Assembly: GCA_007121055.1 (NCBI GenBank)
Contig: SKMM01000208.1
Coordinates: 1-9,266, forward strand
Source: Paracoccaceae bacterium
Lineage (GTDB): Bacteria > Pseudomonadota > Alphaproteobacteria > Rhodobacterales > Rhodobacteraceae
DNA: 9,266 nt
Direction of reading: 5' to 3'
In this document: positions 1 through 6,167 of the stretch, piece after piece
How positions within the stretch are numbered: the stretch's first letter is position 1
How the letters are laid out: every line of letters begins with the position of its first letter
Notes under the pieces: generated by a model
Databases searched by the model: none
The model's input: the letters and a program-made list of their open reading frames with translations, nothing else
Told to the model about the DNA's origin: nothing
Program-made: the position numbers and the translations under genes

Positions 1-824
1 ACGAAACCGCCCAGATCATGGAATACTCCAGCCAGCTCGAGGCCAAGTCCGAGGAACTCGCCCGGACCGCCCGGCAGCTGCGCGAGGCCAACGACATGCT
101 CACCAAGCTCTCGGTCCAGAAAGACGCCTTCCTCTCCCAGATCAGCCACGAATTGCGCACCCCCATGACCTCGATCCGGGCCTTTTCCGAGATCCTCAAG
201 GACACGGGCGACTTGACACCCGAGGAGGCGCGCAAATACGCCAGCATCATCCAGGACGAGGCCATCCGCCTCACCCGCCTGCTCGACGACCTCCTCGACC
301 TCTCGGTGCTCGAAGCGGGGCGCGTCCAGCTCAAGCCCGAACCCACCACCCTGCGCGCGCTCATCGATCGCGCCATCACCGCCTCCGGGTCCGTCGCCCC
401 CGAGCGCCCTTTCGCCATAGACCGCGACCCCCGCGCCGAGGAGATTGCGCTCGACACCGACGCCGGCCGCCTGGCGCAGGTCTTCATCAACGTGCTGTCG
501 AACGCCCGGAAATACTGCGACGCCGAGCGACCGCGCCTTGCGATCCGCGTCCGCGAGGCCGGTGGCATGGTCGAGGTCGATTTCGTCGACAACGGCTCGG
601 GCATCCCCAAGAAGAGCCAGGCGCTGATCTTCGAGAAATTCGCCCGCCTCACCGACCAGATGCAGGCCGGCGGCGCGGGCCTCGGCCTCGCCATCTGCCG
701 CGAGATCATGCACAACCTCGGTGGCGAGATCGCCTACATCCCAGGCCAGGGCGGGGCTGCCTTCCGCGTCAGCTTCCCCCCCGTGCTGCCGGTGCGCGAG
801 GACACCGAGGCCGCCGCCGAGTAA
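1..824 (+). CDS. Sensor histidine kinase, C-terminal part (5' end outside window)
   Basis: This is the transmitter half of a two-component sensor kinase that autophosphorylates on histidine and passes the phosphate to an unseen response regulator. The frame is already open at the window edge (first full codon at position 3), so the ATG at 18 is probably internal and the N-terminal sensor part is missing. Numbering from that ATG, a charged heptad-like coiled coil covers about residues 5-32. The HisKA H-box follows, with SHELRTP and its phospho-accepting His at residue 44 (bases 147-149). The HATPase_c domain has the N-box (about 155-163, including Asn158 and Asn162), the G1 box DNGSGIP (191-197) and the G2 box GAGLGLAI (219-226). 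All key residues are present. The linker and H-box resemble large membrane kinases with a PutP-like transporter input domain, but that is a family impression the window cannot confirm. A FliM-like gene follows about 108 bases later on the same strand. Confidence 0.93.
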   Translation, partial: ETAQIMEYSSQLEAKSEELARTARQLREANDMLTKLSVQKDAFLSQISHELRTPMTSIRAFSEILKDTGDLTPEEARKYASIIQDEAIRLTRLLDDLLDLSVLEAGRVQLKPEPTTLRALIDRAITASGSVAPERPFAIDRDPRAEEIALDTDAGRLAQVFINVLSNARKYCDAERPRLAIRVREAGGMVEVDFVDNGSGIPKKSQALIFEKFARLTDQMQAGGAGLGLAICREIMHNLGGEIAYIPGQGGAAFRVSFPPVLPVREDTEAAAE

Positions 825-932
825 CCTGCCGTCAACCTCGTTGCCTCATGGATGGCGCCAAGGGTCGGGACGCGCCCGCGGGGCACTTGGCCGGCGGATC
901 GGACGTGGCATGACATGGGGGACGCACGGATC

Positions 933-1889
933 ATGGCAGGGGACGACGCGGCCACCGGCGGTATGGTGCTCAGGCGCAAGGCGGCCGGTGGCCGACCGCC
1001 GCCACCCGAGCCCACGGAACCCCTCGCGCCGCGGGCGCTGCGACGGGCGCTGGCGCGGGCGGCGCAGGCCGATTGCGGGCTTGCGCTGGCCGCGACCGAG
1101 CTGCGCGTGATCGACGCCTCCCTGGCCGAGTTGCTGGAGGTGCTGGAGCTGAACGCCCTGCTGGCGGTGATGGAGGGGCCGGGGGACCGGCTTGGCCTGA
1201 TGGCGGTGGGCCCGGCGGTGCTGACCGGCCTGATCGAACACCGGACCACCGGCGCCGTGGGCGGCGCCGAGCTGCAGACTCGCCGACCGACCCGCACCGA
1301 CGCGGCGATGTGTGCGGGCCTGCTCGACCGCACCATGGCCGAGCTGGAGGCGGGCCTTGCCGGCACGTCCGATCTCGGCTGGGCCGGCGGGTACCGCTAC
1401 GCGTCCTTCCTCGACGACGCGCGCCCGCTGGGCCTCCTGCTGGAGGATGTGCCCTATCAGATCCTCGACGTGGCGCTGGAGCTTGCGGGCGGGGCACGCC
1501 GGGGCCGGCTGATTCTCGCGCTGCCGCGTACCCCTGCGCGCCGTGGCCTTGCCTTGCCCCAGCGCGCCGATTCGGAGGCCGGTCCGGCAGACGGCGCCGC
1601 GGGCGATGCCGCGATCTGGCGCGACCGCCTGACCCGGACGGTGATGGGGAGCCCCGCGCGGCTGGAGGCGGTCCTCCACCGGCTGCGGATCCCCCTCAAC
1701 GCCGCACTGGCCTGGCAGCAGGGCGATTTTGTGCTGCTGCCCGGCGCGGCGCTCGACTCGGTCCGCCTCGAGAGTGGTGGCGGCAAGCCCCTGGCGCACG
1801 CCCGGCTGGGCCAGACCCTGGGCCAACGCGCCCTGCGCCTGCAGCTCCCCCAGCCCGATGACCCGTCGCGGCCAGAAAAGGACACCTGA
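933..1889 (+). CDS. FliM/FliN-family flagellar motor switch-like protein
   Basis: This is a divergent FliM-type protein, expected in the cytoplasmic C-ring that sets flagellar rotation. In the first about 190 residues, segments such as LGLMAVGPAVLTGLIEH and YRYASFLDDARPLGLLLEDV resemble the FliM middle domain. The C-terminal part (about residues 231-305) looks like a FliMN_C/SpoA domain: a short beta-rich region containing RIPLNAALAWQQGDFVLLPG. Possible ATG starts lie at 852, 915, 933 and 963. I chose 933 (318 aa) because GGGGGA at 917-922 sits 10 bases upstream, and because the product then begins shortly before VLRRKA, as I recall for relatives. The canonical N-terminal CheY-P-binding FliM motif is not visible. 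The gene follows a sensor kinase gene and no other flagellar gene is in the window. Identification as this family is good; a role in the motor is inferred. Confidence 0.78.
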   Translation: MAGDDAATGGMVLRRKAAGGRPPPPEPTEPLAPRALRRALARAAQADCGLALAATELRVIDASLAELLEVLELNALLAVMEGPGDRLGLMAVGPAVLTGLIEHRTTGAVGGAELQTRRPTRTDAAMCAGLLDRTMAELEAGLAGTSDLGWAGGYRYASFLDDARPLGLLLEDVPYQILDVALELAGGARRGRLILALPRTPARRGLALPQRADSEAGPADGAAGDAAIWRDRLTRTVMGSPARLEAVLHRLRIPLNAALAWQQGDFVLLPGAALDSVRLESGGGKPLAHARLGQTLGQRALRLQLPQPDDPSRPEKDT

Positions 1890-1956
1890 CGCCTCCCTCA
1901 GGTGATGAGGTCGGCCCCTAATCTTGGGAGGGCAGGAGGCGGTCCGCAGCAGCGCC

Positions 1957-1974
1957 GCGACCAACCTTGGTCGC
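1957..1974. repeat. Perfect 8-bp inverted repeat
   Basis: GCGACCAA at 1957-1964 is followed by a two-base spacer and its exact complement TTGGTCGC at 1967-1974. With so short a spacer it behaves more like a protein-binding palindrome or a recombination-site relic than an RNA hairpin. It lies 68 bases past the FliM-like stop codon. Function unknown. Confidence 0.6.
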
Positions 1975-2099
1975 CTGCACAGGATGCGCGACGGCACCGC
2001 ACGGAGCCCGCGACCCAGGGGCAGTTGGGGGCCGTTCCAGCAGGTGTCGCACCGATGATGTTGGCGTACGGCAGGAGCTTGCTGTCCATTGGCCTCGGC

Positions 2100-2123
2100 C
2101 GTCCGTCTCCCGGCCGACGGACG
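2100..2123. repeat. Perfect 8-bp inverted repeat with 8-base loop
   Basis: CGTCCGTC at 2100-2107 pairs exactly with GACGGACG at 2116-2123 around an 8-base loop. No T-run follows on either strand, so a classical intrinsic terminator is not supported. It sits about 30 bases beyond the end of the transposase remnant and could be a structural leftover of that element. Confidence 0.5.
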
Positions 2124-2150
2124 CCCACGGCACGGCTCAGGGTCAGGTTC

Positions 2151-2288
2151 CCTTAGCCAGAAGATGCCGGTTGCGGGCGACGCGACGGCGGAGAGGACGG
2201 CATTTGGGCATCGGCCGTGACAGCTGGCGATGCGGCGACAGTCCTTGAGGCGGCCGAACGTGATCTCGGTGCGGGGTGGAACTGGCAC
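2151..2288 (-). pseudogene. IS5-type transposase remnant (C-terminal end)
   Basis: Read on the - strand from 2288 to 2154, the 45 translated residues contain TEITFGRLKDCRRIA, then CPNAVLSAV and a terminal IFWL. This matches the well-known end of IS5-group transposases, where EIMFGRLKDWRR lies near the DDE glutamate and the protein ends in a hydrophobic stretch finishing in FWL. The glutamate in TEI is probably the last DDE residue. The rest of the transposase is not readable upstream (above 2288): weak similarity may continue to about 2330 in a shifted frame, and the N-terminal two thirds are absent. The usual stop after FWL is also missing, so the frame runs on without meaning. This is a truncated, immobile fossil. 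The assignment rests on motif memory rather than alignment. Confidence 0.62.
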
Positions 2289-2522
2289 CGGCGCTGGTCC
2301 TGTCAGACGGGTTTGCTGCGCGATGTCCGGCCAGGGCTGACTGGCGGTCAGATTTGTGCCGGGTGATCACATCAACCCCGACGTGGGCGTATGCCCTTGA
2401 CTTTCGACACTTCGCGAACCCGTCCGCGTCGCAGCCACGGTGCGCGACGAGCCACGCGGCAGACCGGCATCACGCGTGCCACTCAGGCAGCGCAGAACGC
2501 CGGGCTGCCAGTGGCGCCCACA

Positions 2523-3036
2523 GAAGTCATTGATGACGGACGGATCGTGCTGCGCCACGCCGTCGACACCGGTCAGCGGCCGGGCGACCTGCTGTGCATG
2601 CCTCGGAGCGCCTACGGCGGTGACGCCTGCCGGTGCGGCAGGGTAAGACACGGCGCTGTGTCGCGGTGCCGGTCAGTGCGCATCTGAGGCAAACCTTCGA
2701 CATACGCCGCATCGAGCGGTCACGGTCCTCGCCACGATAGGGGGACGCAGCTGCACCAGCGACGGCTTCCGAACATCCTGGGGCAAGGCCTGCGAAGCCG
2801 CCGGAATCGAGGGGCTGACGTTTCGCGACCTGAGAGGGACCGCGGTCACCCGTCTGGCGCTGGCAGGGTGCAGTGTCCCGGAGATCGCCGCCATCAACAG
2901 CCACTCGCTGCGGGACGTGGAGAAGATCCTCGCCCCCCCCTCCCTGGGCCACCCCACGGGGCTCGCCGCGGCGTCCATCGCCCGACTGGAATGACACGGA
3001 GTGGGAACGGGACCTGCAAACCGCGCTGCAAAACGG
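2523..3036 (+). pseudogene. Decayed tyrosine-recombinase (phage-type) integrase
   Basis: The catalytic half of a site-specific integrase is readable in three successive frames. Frame one (to about 2626) gives HAVDTGQRPGDLL with catalytic Arg I (2577-2579), then SAYGGD. Frame two (2627 to about 2698) gives VRQGKTRR with the beta-strand Lys (2645-2647) and VAVPVSAHLRQ. Frame three (about 2701-2994) gives HRAVTVLATIGG, then TSDGFRTSWGKACEAAGI, GLTFRDLRGTAVTRLALAG and SVPEIAAINSHSLRDVEKIL. At least two frameshifts are therefore needed to read it. In the HxxR box His is replaced by Arg (2824-2826), while the Arg (2833-2835) and the following His (2902-2904) remain. At the place of the tyrosine nucleophile (normally AHYLG) the sequence is PPSLG, so Tyr has become Ser (2941-2943). 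A TGA at 2992 is followed in frame by ANRAAKR to 3036, which looks like the original tail. The N-terminal DNA-binding half is not recognisable. It lies just beyond the 3' end of tRNA-Trp. Confidence 0.85.
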
Positions 3037-3092
3037 TGCTACATGCATTCTGGCGACGGTTACGAAGACGTCGCCCGGTCAACCTCTTGAAC

Positions 3093-3168
3093 TGGCAGGG
3101 GCAGAGGGACTCGAACCCCCGACCCTCGGTTTTGGAGACCGATGCTCTACCGACTGAGCTATACCCCT
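3093..3168 (-). tRNA. tRNA-Trp (anticodon CCA)
   Basis: The - strand folds into a complete 76-base cloverleaf with an encoded 3' CCA (3093-3095) and discriminator G (3096). The acceptor stem AGGGGTA pairs with TGCCCCT, with one G-T pair. The D-arm is GCTCAGTCGGTAGAGC. The anticodon stem TCGGT/ACCGA closes the loop CTCCAAA, giving anticodon CCA at 3133-3135. The T-arm carries TTCGAGT. It decodes UGG. It is transcribed in the same direction as etfA, 191 bases downstream of it. Its 3' end points at the decayed integrase, making it the probable integration site of that element. The gene itself looks undamaged. Confidence 0.97.
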
Positions 3169-3180
3169 TGCGTGGACGGG

Positions 3181-3209
3181 GAGTTACGTCAGTGCCGGCG
3201 GGAAATCAA
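3181..3209 (-). promoter_or_regulatory. Possible tRNA-Trp promoter
   Basis: On the - strand TTGATT (3204-3209) as a -35 element is separated by 17 bases from TAACTC (3181-3186), a weak -10 element. The latter ends 12 bases before the mature tRNA 5' end, which fits a short tRNA leader. The -35 is a fair match and the -10 a poor one, so this is a positional suggestion only. Confidence 0.3.
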
Positions 3210-3320
3210 GGCGTCGTCGCCGGGTATTCGGGCCGGGGGCCGTCGGGCGGCAGGATCGGGTGGCCCCGGAGCGGAGATATCGGATCCCGCGCGGGTGTCC
3301 CGGCCTGAACGGCGGGCGAG

Positions 3321-3355
3321 GGCGAGCGGCGCGGCGGGCGGCGGCGCCGCTCGCC
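3321..3355 (-). terminator. Strong GC hairpin just after etfA
   Basis: GGCGAGCGGCGC (3321-3332) and GCGCCGCTCGCC (3344-3355) form a perfect 12-bp stem with an 11-base loop. It starts only four bases past the etfA stop codon on the - strand. No T-run follows, so it is not a textbook intrinsic terminator. It may still stop or pause RNA polymerase, or protect the 3' end of the etfBA message from nucleases. The position directly after the last gene of the operon supports an end-of-transcript role. Confidence 0.5.
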
Positions 3356-3359
3356 GTGC

Positions 3360-4286
3360 TCAGAGCTTTTCCATGAGTTCGGGGACTGCGGTGAACAGGT
3401 CCGCGACCAGACCGTAGTCGGCGACTTGGAAGATCGGCGCCTCCTCGTCCTTGTTGATGGCGACGATGACCTTGCTGTCTTTCATGCCCGCGAGGTGCTG
3501 GATCGCGCCCGAGATACCCACGGCGATGTAGAGCTCTGGCGCCACGACCTTGCCGGTCTGGCCCACCTGCCAGTCGTTGGGGGCGTAGCCTGAATCGACC
3601 GCCGCGCGGGAGGCGCCCACGGCGGCGCCCAGCTTGTCGGCGAGTTTCTCGATGATGGCGAAGTCTTCCTCGGAGCCCAGCGCCCGGCCGCCCGAGACCA
3701 CGCGCTTGGCCGAGGTCAGTTCGGGGCGGTCCGATTCGGCGACCTTGTCCTCGACCCATTCCGACAGGCCGGGATCGTCGGCGGCTGCGATGGTCTCCAC
3801 CGGGGCGGCGGCGCCGTCGCCCGCGGCCTCGAAGGTGGAGGTGCGGATCGACAGGACCTTTTTCGGGTCGGAGGATTTCACCGTCTGGACGGCGTTGCCC
3901 GCATAGATCGGCCGCTCGAAGGTGTCGGCATCGACCACGCCCGAGATGTCCGAGATCACCATCACGTCCAGAAGCGCCGCCACCCGCGGCAGGATGTTCT
4001 TGGCATCCGTCGTGGCCGGCGCTGCGATGTGGCTGTAGTCGTCCGCCAGCGCCACCATCAGCGCCGCCGTGGGCTCGGCCAGCCGGTGGCCGTAACGCGT
4101 GTCCTCGGCCACAAGAACCTTCGCGACACCCTCGATCGTTGCGGCCTCGGCCGCGGCGTCGGCCGCGCGGGCGCCCGCGCACAGTACCGTCACCTCGCCC
4201 ATCTGCGCGGCCGCGGTCACGGCCTTGGCCGTGGCGTCGCGGTTCAACGTCCCGTCGGTGACCTCGGCCAGAAGAAGCACGCCCAT
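3360..4286 (-). CDS. etfA: Electron transfer flavoprotein alpha subunit
   Basis: EtfA forms a soluble heterodimer with EtfB, binds FAD and passes electrons from acyl-CoA and other dehydrogenases to ETF:quinone oxidoreductase and the respiratory chain. The 308-residue length is normal. The N-terminal ETF domain (from GVLLLAEV) covers about residues 1-185. The C-terminal FAD domain shows SGGRALGS (198-205), GASRAAVDSG (224-233), QVGQTGKVVAPELYIAVGIS (240-259) and INKDEEAPIFQVADYGLVAD (277-296), all conserved ETF-alpha signatures. The start is taken as ATG at 4286, whose A is the last base of the etfB stop (TGATG). A GTG one codon earlier (4289) is possible but less likely. The overlap implies translational coupling and equal production of the two subunits. 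A 12-bp hairpin follows the stop. Nothing looks damaged. Confidence 0.97.
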   Translation of the reverse strand: MGVLLLAEVTDGTLNRDATAKAVTAAAQMGEVTVLCAGARAADAAAEAATIEGVAKVLVAEDTRYGHRLAEPTAALMVALADDYSHIAAPATTDAKNILPRVAALLDVMVISDISGVVDADTFERPIYAGNAVQTVKSSDPKKVLSIRTSTFEAAGDGAAAPVETIAAADDPGLSEWVEDKVAESDRPELTSAKRVVSGGRALGSEEDFAIIEKLADKLGAAVGASRAAVDSGYAPNDWQVGQTGKVVAPELYIAVGISGAIQHLAGMKDSKVIVAINKDEEAPIFQVADYGLVADLFTAVPELMEKL

Positions 4287-5047
4287 CACAGCACCCCCGC
4301 TTCGTCCTTGAGTTTCGCGATCAGCTCGTCGACCGAGCCCACCTTGATGCCGGCCTTGCGACCCTCGGGCTCGACGGTCTTGAGCACGGTCAGCCGCGGG
4401 GCGACATCGACGCCGAAATCGGCCGGCGTCTTCTCCTCCAGCGGCTTCTTTTTGGCCTTCATGATATTGGGCAGGCTGGCATAGCGCGGCTCGTTGAGGC
4501 GCAGGTCCACGGTGACGATGGCGGGCGTGGCGACGCGGATGGTCTGCAGGCCGCCGTCCACCTCGCGGGTCACCAGCGCCTTGCCGTCCTCCAGCTCGAG
4601 CTTCGAGGCGAAGGTGGCCTGCGGCCAGCCCAGAAGGGCGGCCAGCATCTGGCCCGTGGCGTTCATGTCGTTGTCAATGGCTTGCTTGCCGCAGATCACC
4701 AGCCCGGGGCCCTCGGCGTCGATCACGGCCCTGAGCAGCTTCGCCACCGCCAGCGGCTCGATGTCGGTGTGCACGTCATCGGCCGCCACGATCAGGATCG
4801 CGCGGTCGGCGCCCATGGCGAGCGCCGTGCGCAGCGTCTCGGCAGCCTGCTTCACGCCGATGGAAACGGCAATGATTTCTTCGGCCTTCCCGGCTTCCTT
4901 CAATCGGATCGCCTCTTCGACGGCGATCTCGTCGAAGGGGTTCATGGACATCTTGACGTTGGCCAGATCGACGCCGGAACCGTCCGCCTTGACGCGGACC
5001 TTCACGTTGTAGTCGATCACGCGCTTGACGGGCACGAGTACCTTCAT
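4286..5047 (-). CDS. etfB: Electron transfer flavoprotein beta subunit
   Basis: EtfB is the partner of EtfA; it binds AMP structurally and supplies the loop that docks onto the dehydrogenases. The 253-residue length is normal. The protein begins MKVLVPVKRVIDYNVK, typical of the family. The AMP-binding segment GKQAIDNDMNATGQ is at residues 120-133. The ETF-beta signature and recognition loop, LNEPRYASLPNIMKAKKKPL, is at 184-203. The ATG at 5047 is supported by a strong Shine-Dalgarno, AAGGAGA (5057-5063), nine bases upstream. It is the first gene of the etfBA pair. The 172-base gap before it is where its promoter should lie. TATATG on the - strand (5097-5102) could be a -10 element, but no good -35 is visible. 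Confidence 0.97.
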   Translation of the reverse strand: MKVLVPVKRVIDYNVKVRVKADGSGVDLANVKMSMNPFDEIAVEEAIRLKEAGKAEEIIAVSIGVKQAAETLRTALAMGADRAILIVAADDVHTDIEPLAVAKLLRAVIDAEGPGLVICGKQAIDNDMNATGQMLAALLGWPQATFASKLELEDGKALVTREVDGGLQTIRVATPAIVTVDLRLNEPRYASLPNIMKAKKKPLEEKTPADFGVDVAPRLTVLKTVEPEGRKAGIKVGSVDELIAKLKDEAGVL

Positions 5048-5219
5048 GGGCGTGTCTCTCCTTGCGATTGCCGCGTAGGTCGGCTCACGCAGGCGTCATA
5101 TAGCCACGCTTGCGCAGAAAACAGGGGTAAATCGCCGCGCCCCGGCCTGCCGTGGGGGGCAGGGGGCCGTCTGTCCGGGCGCCGATCTGTCGGCTGGCTG
5201 GGCTGCAGCCTCCGTCCGC

Positions 5220-5792
5220 TCAGCGGTTCGCGCCGGGAACCCAGAGGACATCGGCGCGGCCCTCGTCGTTGGCGATGCGGGCGGCGACGAAGAACCAGTC
5301 GGACAGGCGGTTGAGGTAGCGGATGGCGGCCTCGTTCACGCCTTCGAGCGAGGAAAGCTCCACCGTCAGCCGCTCGGCCCGGCGGGCAACCGTGCGGCAG
5401 TGGTGCAGATGCGCCGAGAGCGCACTGCCGCCCGGCAGGATGAACGAGCGCAGCGGCTCCAGCCGCGCGTTCATGGCGTCGATCTCGGTCTCGAGCCGGT
5501 CGACCTGGGCGGGAACCATGCGCAGAACGGGATAGCCCGCCTCATCGTCGCGGTCCATGTCCGGACGGCAGAGGTCGGCACCGAGGTCGAACAGGTCGTT
5601 CTGGATGCGCGCCATCTGCGCGTCCAACTCGCCGTCGGCCTGCTGGCGCGCAAGTCCGAGGGCCGCATTCAACTCGTCCACCGTGCCATAGGCCGTCACG
5701 CGGGCCGAGAACTTGGCGACCCGCGTGCCATTGCCCAGCGCGGTTTCGCCCGCATCGCCGGTGCGGGTGTAGATGCGATTGAGAACGACCAT
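5220..5792 (-). CDS. Cob(I)alamin adenosyltransferase, PduO type
   Basis: This cytoplasmic enzyme transfers the adenosyl group of ATP to cob(I)alamin, making adenosylcobalamin for mutases such as methylmalonyl-CoA mutase. The 190 residues are full length for the single-domain PduO/MMAB family. The ATP-binding N-terminus reads IYTRTGDAGETALGNG (7-22). It is followed by AYGTVDELNA (34-43), NDLFDLGADL (65-74), FILPGGSALSAHLHHCR (117-133) and the conserved helix YLNRLSDWFFVAARI (159-173). The ATG at 5792 has GGAGG shortly upstream. PduO-type is clear; the unrelated CobA/BtuR fold is excluded by these motifs. It lies upstream of etfB on the same strand with a 172-base gap, so it is probably a separate transcription unit or only loosely linked. 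It is 57 bases downstream of the small membrane protein gene. Confidence 0.95.
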   Translation of the reverse strand: MVVLNRIYTRTGDAGETALGNGTRVAKFSARVTAYGTVDELNAALGLARQQADGELDAQMARIQNDLFDLGADLCRPDMDRDDEAGYPVLRMVPAQVDRLETEIDAMNARLEPLRSFILPGGSALSAHLHHCRTVARRAERLTVELSSLEGVNEAAIRYLNRLSDWFFVAARIANDEGRADVLWVPGANR

Positions 5793-5849
5793 GCCTGCCT
5801 CCGCCGCGGGCGTGCCCGCCCGCCTGTCTATGCTCTACGCCGCCGGGCC

Positions 5850-6053
5850 TCAGCCCTGGGCGCGCACTACCACGAATAGAACGATAAGCACCACGGCCAC
5901 CGCCTGCAGTCCCAGGCGCCAGCGCATCATGCGGTTGCCGTGACGGCGGTTGAACTCGCCGCCCTTGGCGAAGCCGCCGATGCCAACAGCCAGCACACCC
6001 AGAACCGCGAACACGGCGAGCGCAGCGAGGAGGAAAAGCGGGTCGGACAGCAT
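5850..6053 (-). CDS. Small twin-transmembrane protein, HIG1-like
   Basis: This 67-residue inner-membrane protein has two predicted transmembrane helices, at about residues 6-28 and 47-64. They are joined by a basic loop containing KGGEFNRRHGNRMMRWRLGLQ, reported here as overlapping parts: GGEFNRRHGN (31-40) and RMMRWRLGLQ (41-50). The short length, the two helices and the GGEFN...N-x-x-M-R-x-R-x-x-x-Q loop match the HIG1_N domain as seen in alphaproteobacterial 'twin transmembrane' proteins. Eukaryotic relatives associate with cytochrome c oxidase and respiratory supercomplexes; the bacterial role is not settled. The ATG at 6053 is preceded by AGGGAAG. The spacing of 57 bases to the adenosyltransferase gene suggests joint transcription. 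The family is likely, the function unknown. Confidence 0.82.
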   Translation of the reverse strand: MLSDPLFLLAALAVFAVLGVLAVGIGGFAKGGEFNRRHGNRMMRWRLGLQAVAVVLIVLFVVVRAQG

Positions 6054-6118
6054 GGCGCTTCCCTTTCGGTTTCCCTCCTAACTAACCCGTGAGGGCGCGA
6101 AGGCGAACTGGAATCTTT

Positions 6119-6138
6119 CGCCCGGACAGGCCGGGGCG
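6119..6138 (-). terminator. Possible hairpin after the FKBP gene
   Basis: On the - strand, about 30 bases after the FKBP stop, CGCCCCGG and CCGGGCG can form a seven-pair stem with one bulged C around a five-base loop. The sequence after it is A-rich rather than T-rich, so an intrinsic terminator is only weakly supported. Confidence 0.25.
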
Positions 6139-6167
6139 TGAAGCACCCGGGCTTGGCCGGCATGGGG

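Larger units (their letters stand above)
1890..2150. other. Non-coding stretch with two inverted repeats, no recognisable gene
   Basis: After the FliM-like stop codon there is no convincing coding region. Open frames exist on both strands, but none reads as a protein I recognise and none has a clear ribosome binding site. The stretch holds two perfect inverted repeats, listed separately. It lies immediately next to an insertion-sequence remnant, so it may itself be debris of mobile DNA. On the - strand a short GRPRPMD reading near 2090-2110 is vaguely like the start of IS5-type transposases, but too weak to call. Confidence 0.5.

Noticed and set aside
852..932. An earlier start for the FliM-like protein at 852
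   Set aside because: No ribosome binding site precedes it, and the extra residues are not like the family's N-terminus. The starts at 915 or 933 are better supported.
2033..2110. A possible second transposase N-terminus on the - strand (GRPRPMD)
   Set aside because: The similarity is limited to a few common residues and no continuous frame supports it.
846..2288. A 480-codon - strand open frame
   Set aside because: It runs antisense through the FliM-like gene and is open only because of high GC content. Only its first 45 or so codons (2154-2288) have meaning, as the transposase remnant.
1890..3092. A second copy of the tRNA-Trp 3' end (attachment-site duplicate)
   Set aside because: I read the region for the tRNA T-arm and acceptor sequence and found no convincing copy, so no attachment site pair is claimed.
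2868..3308. A 146-codon + strand open frame containing QRDSNPRPSVLETDALPTEL
   Set aside because: This peptide is the translated complement of the tRNA-Trp gene, a well-known phantom protein in databases. The frame also overlaps the integrase relic in a different frame.
4682..5314. A 210-codon + strand open frame
   Set aside because: It is the complement of etfB plus its upstream gap; etfB is unmistakable on the other strand.
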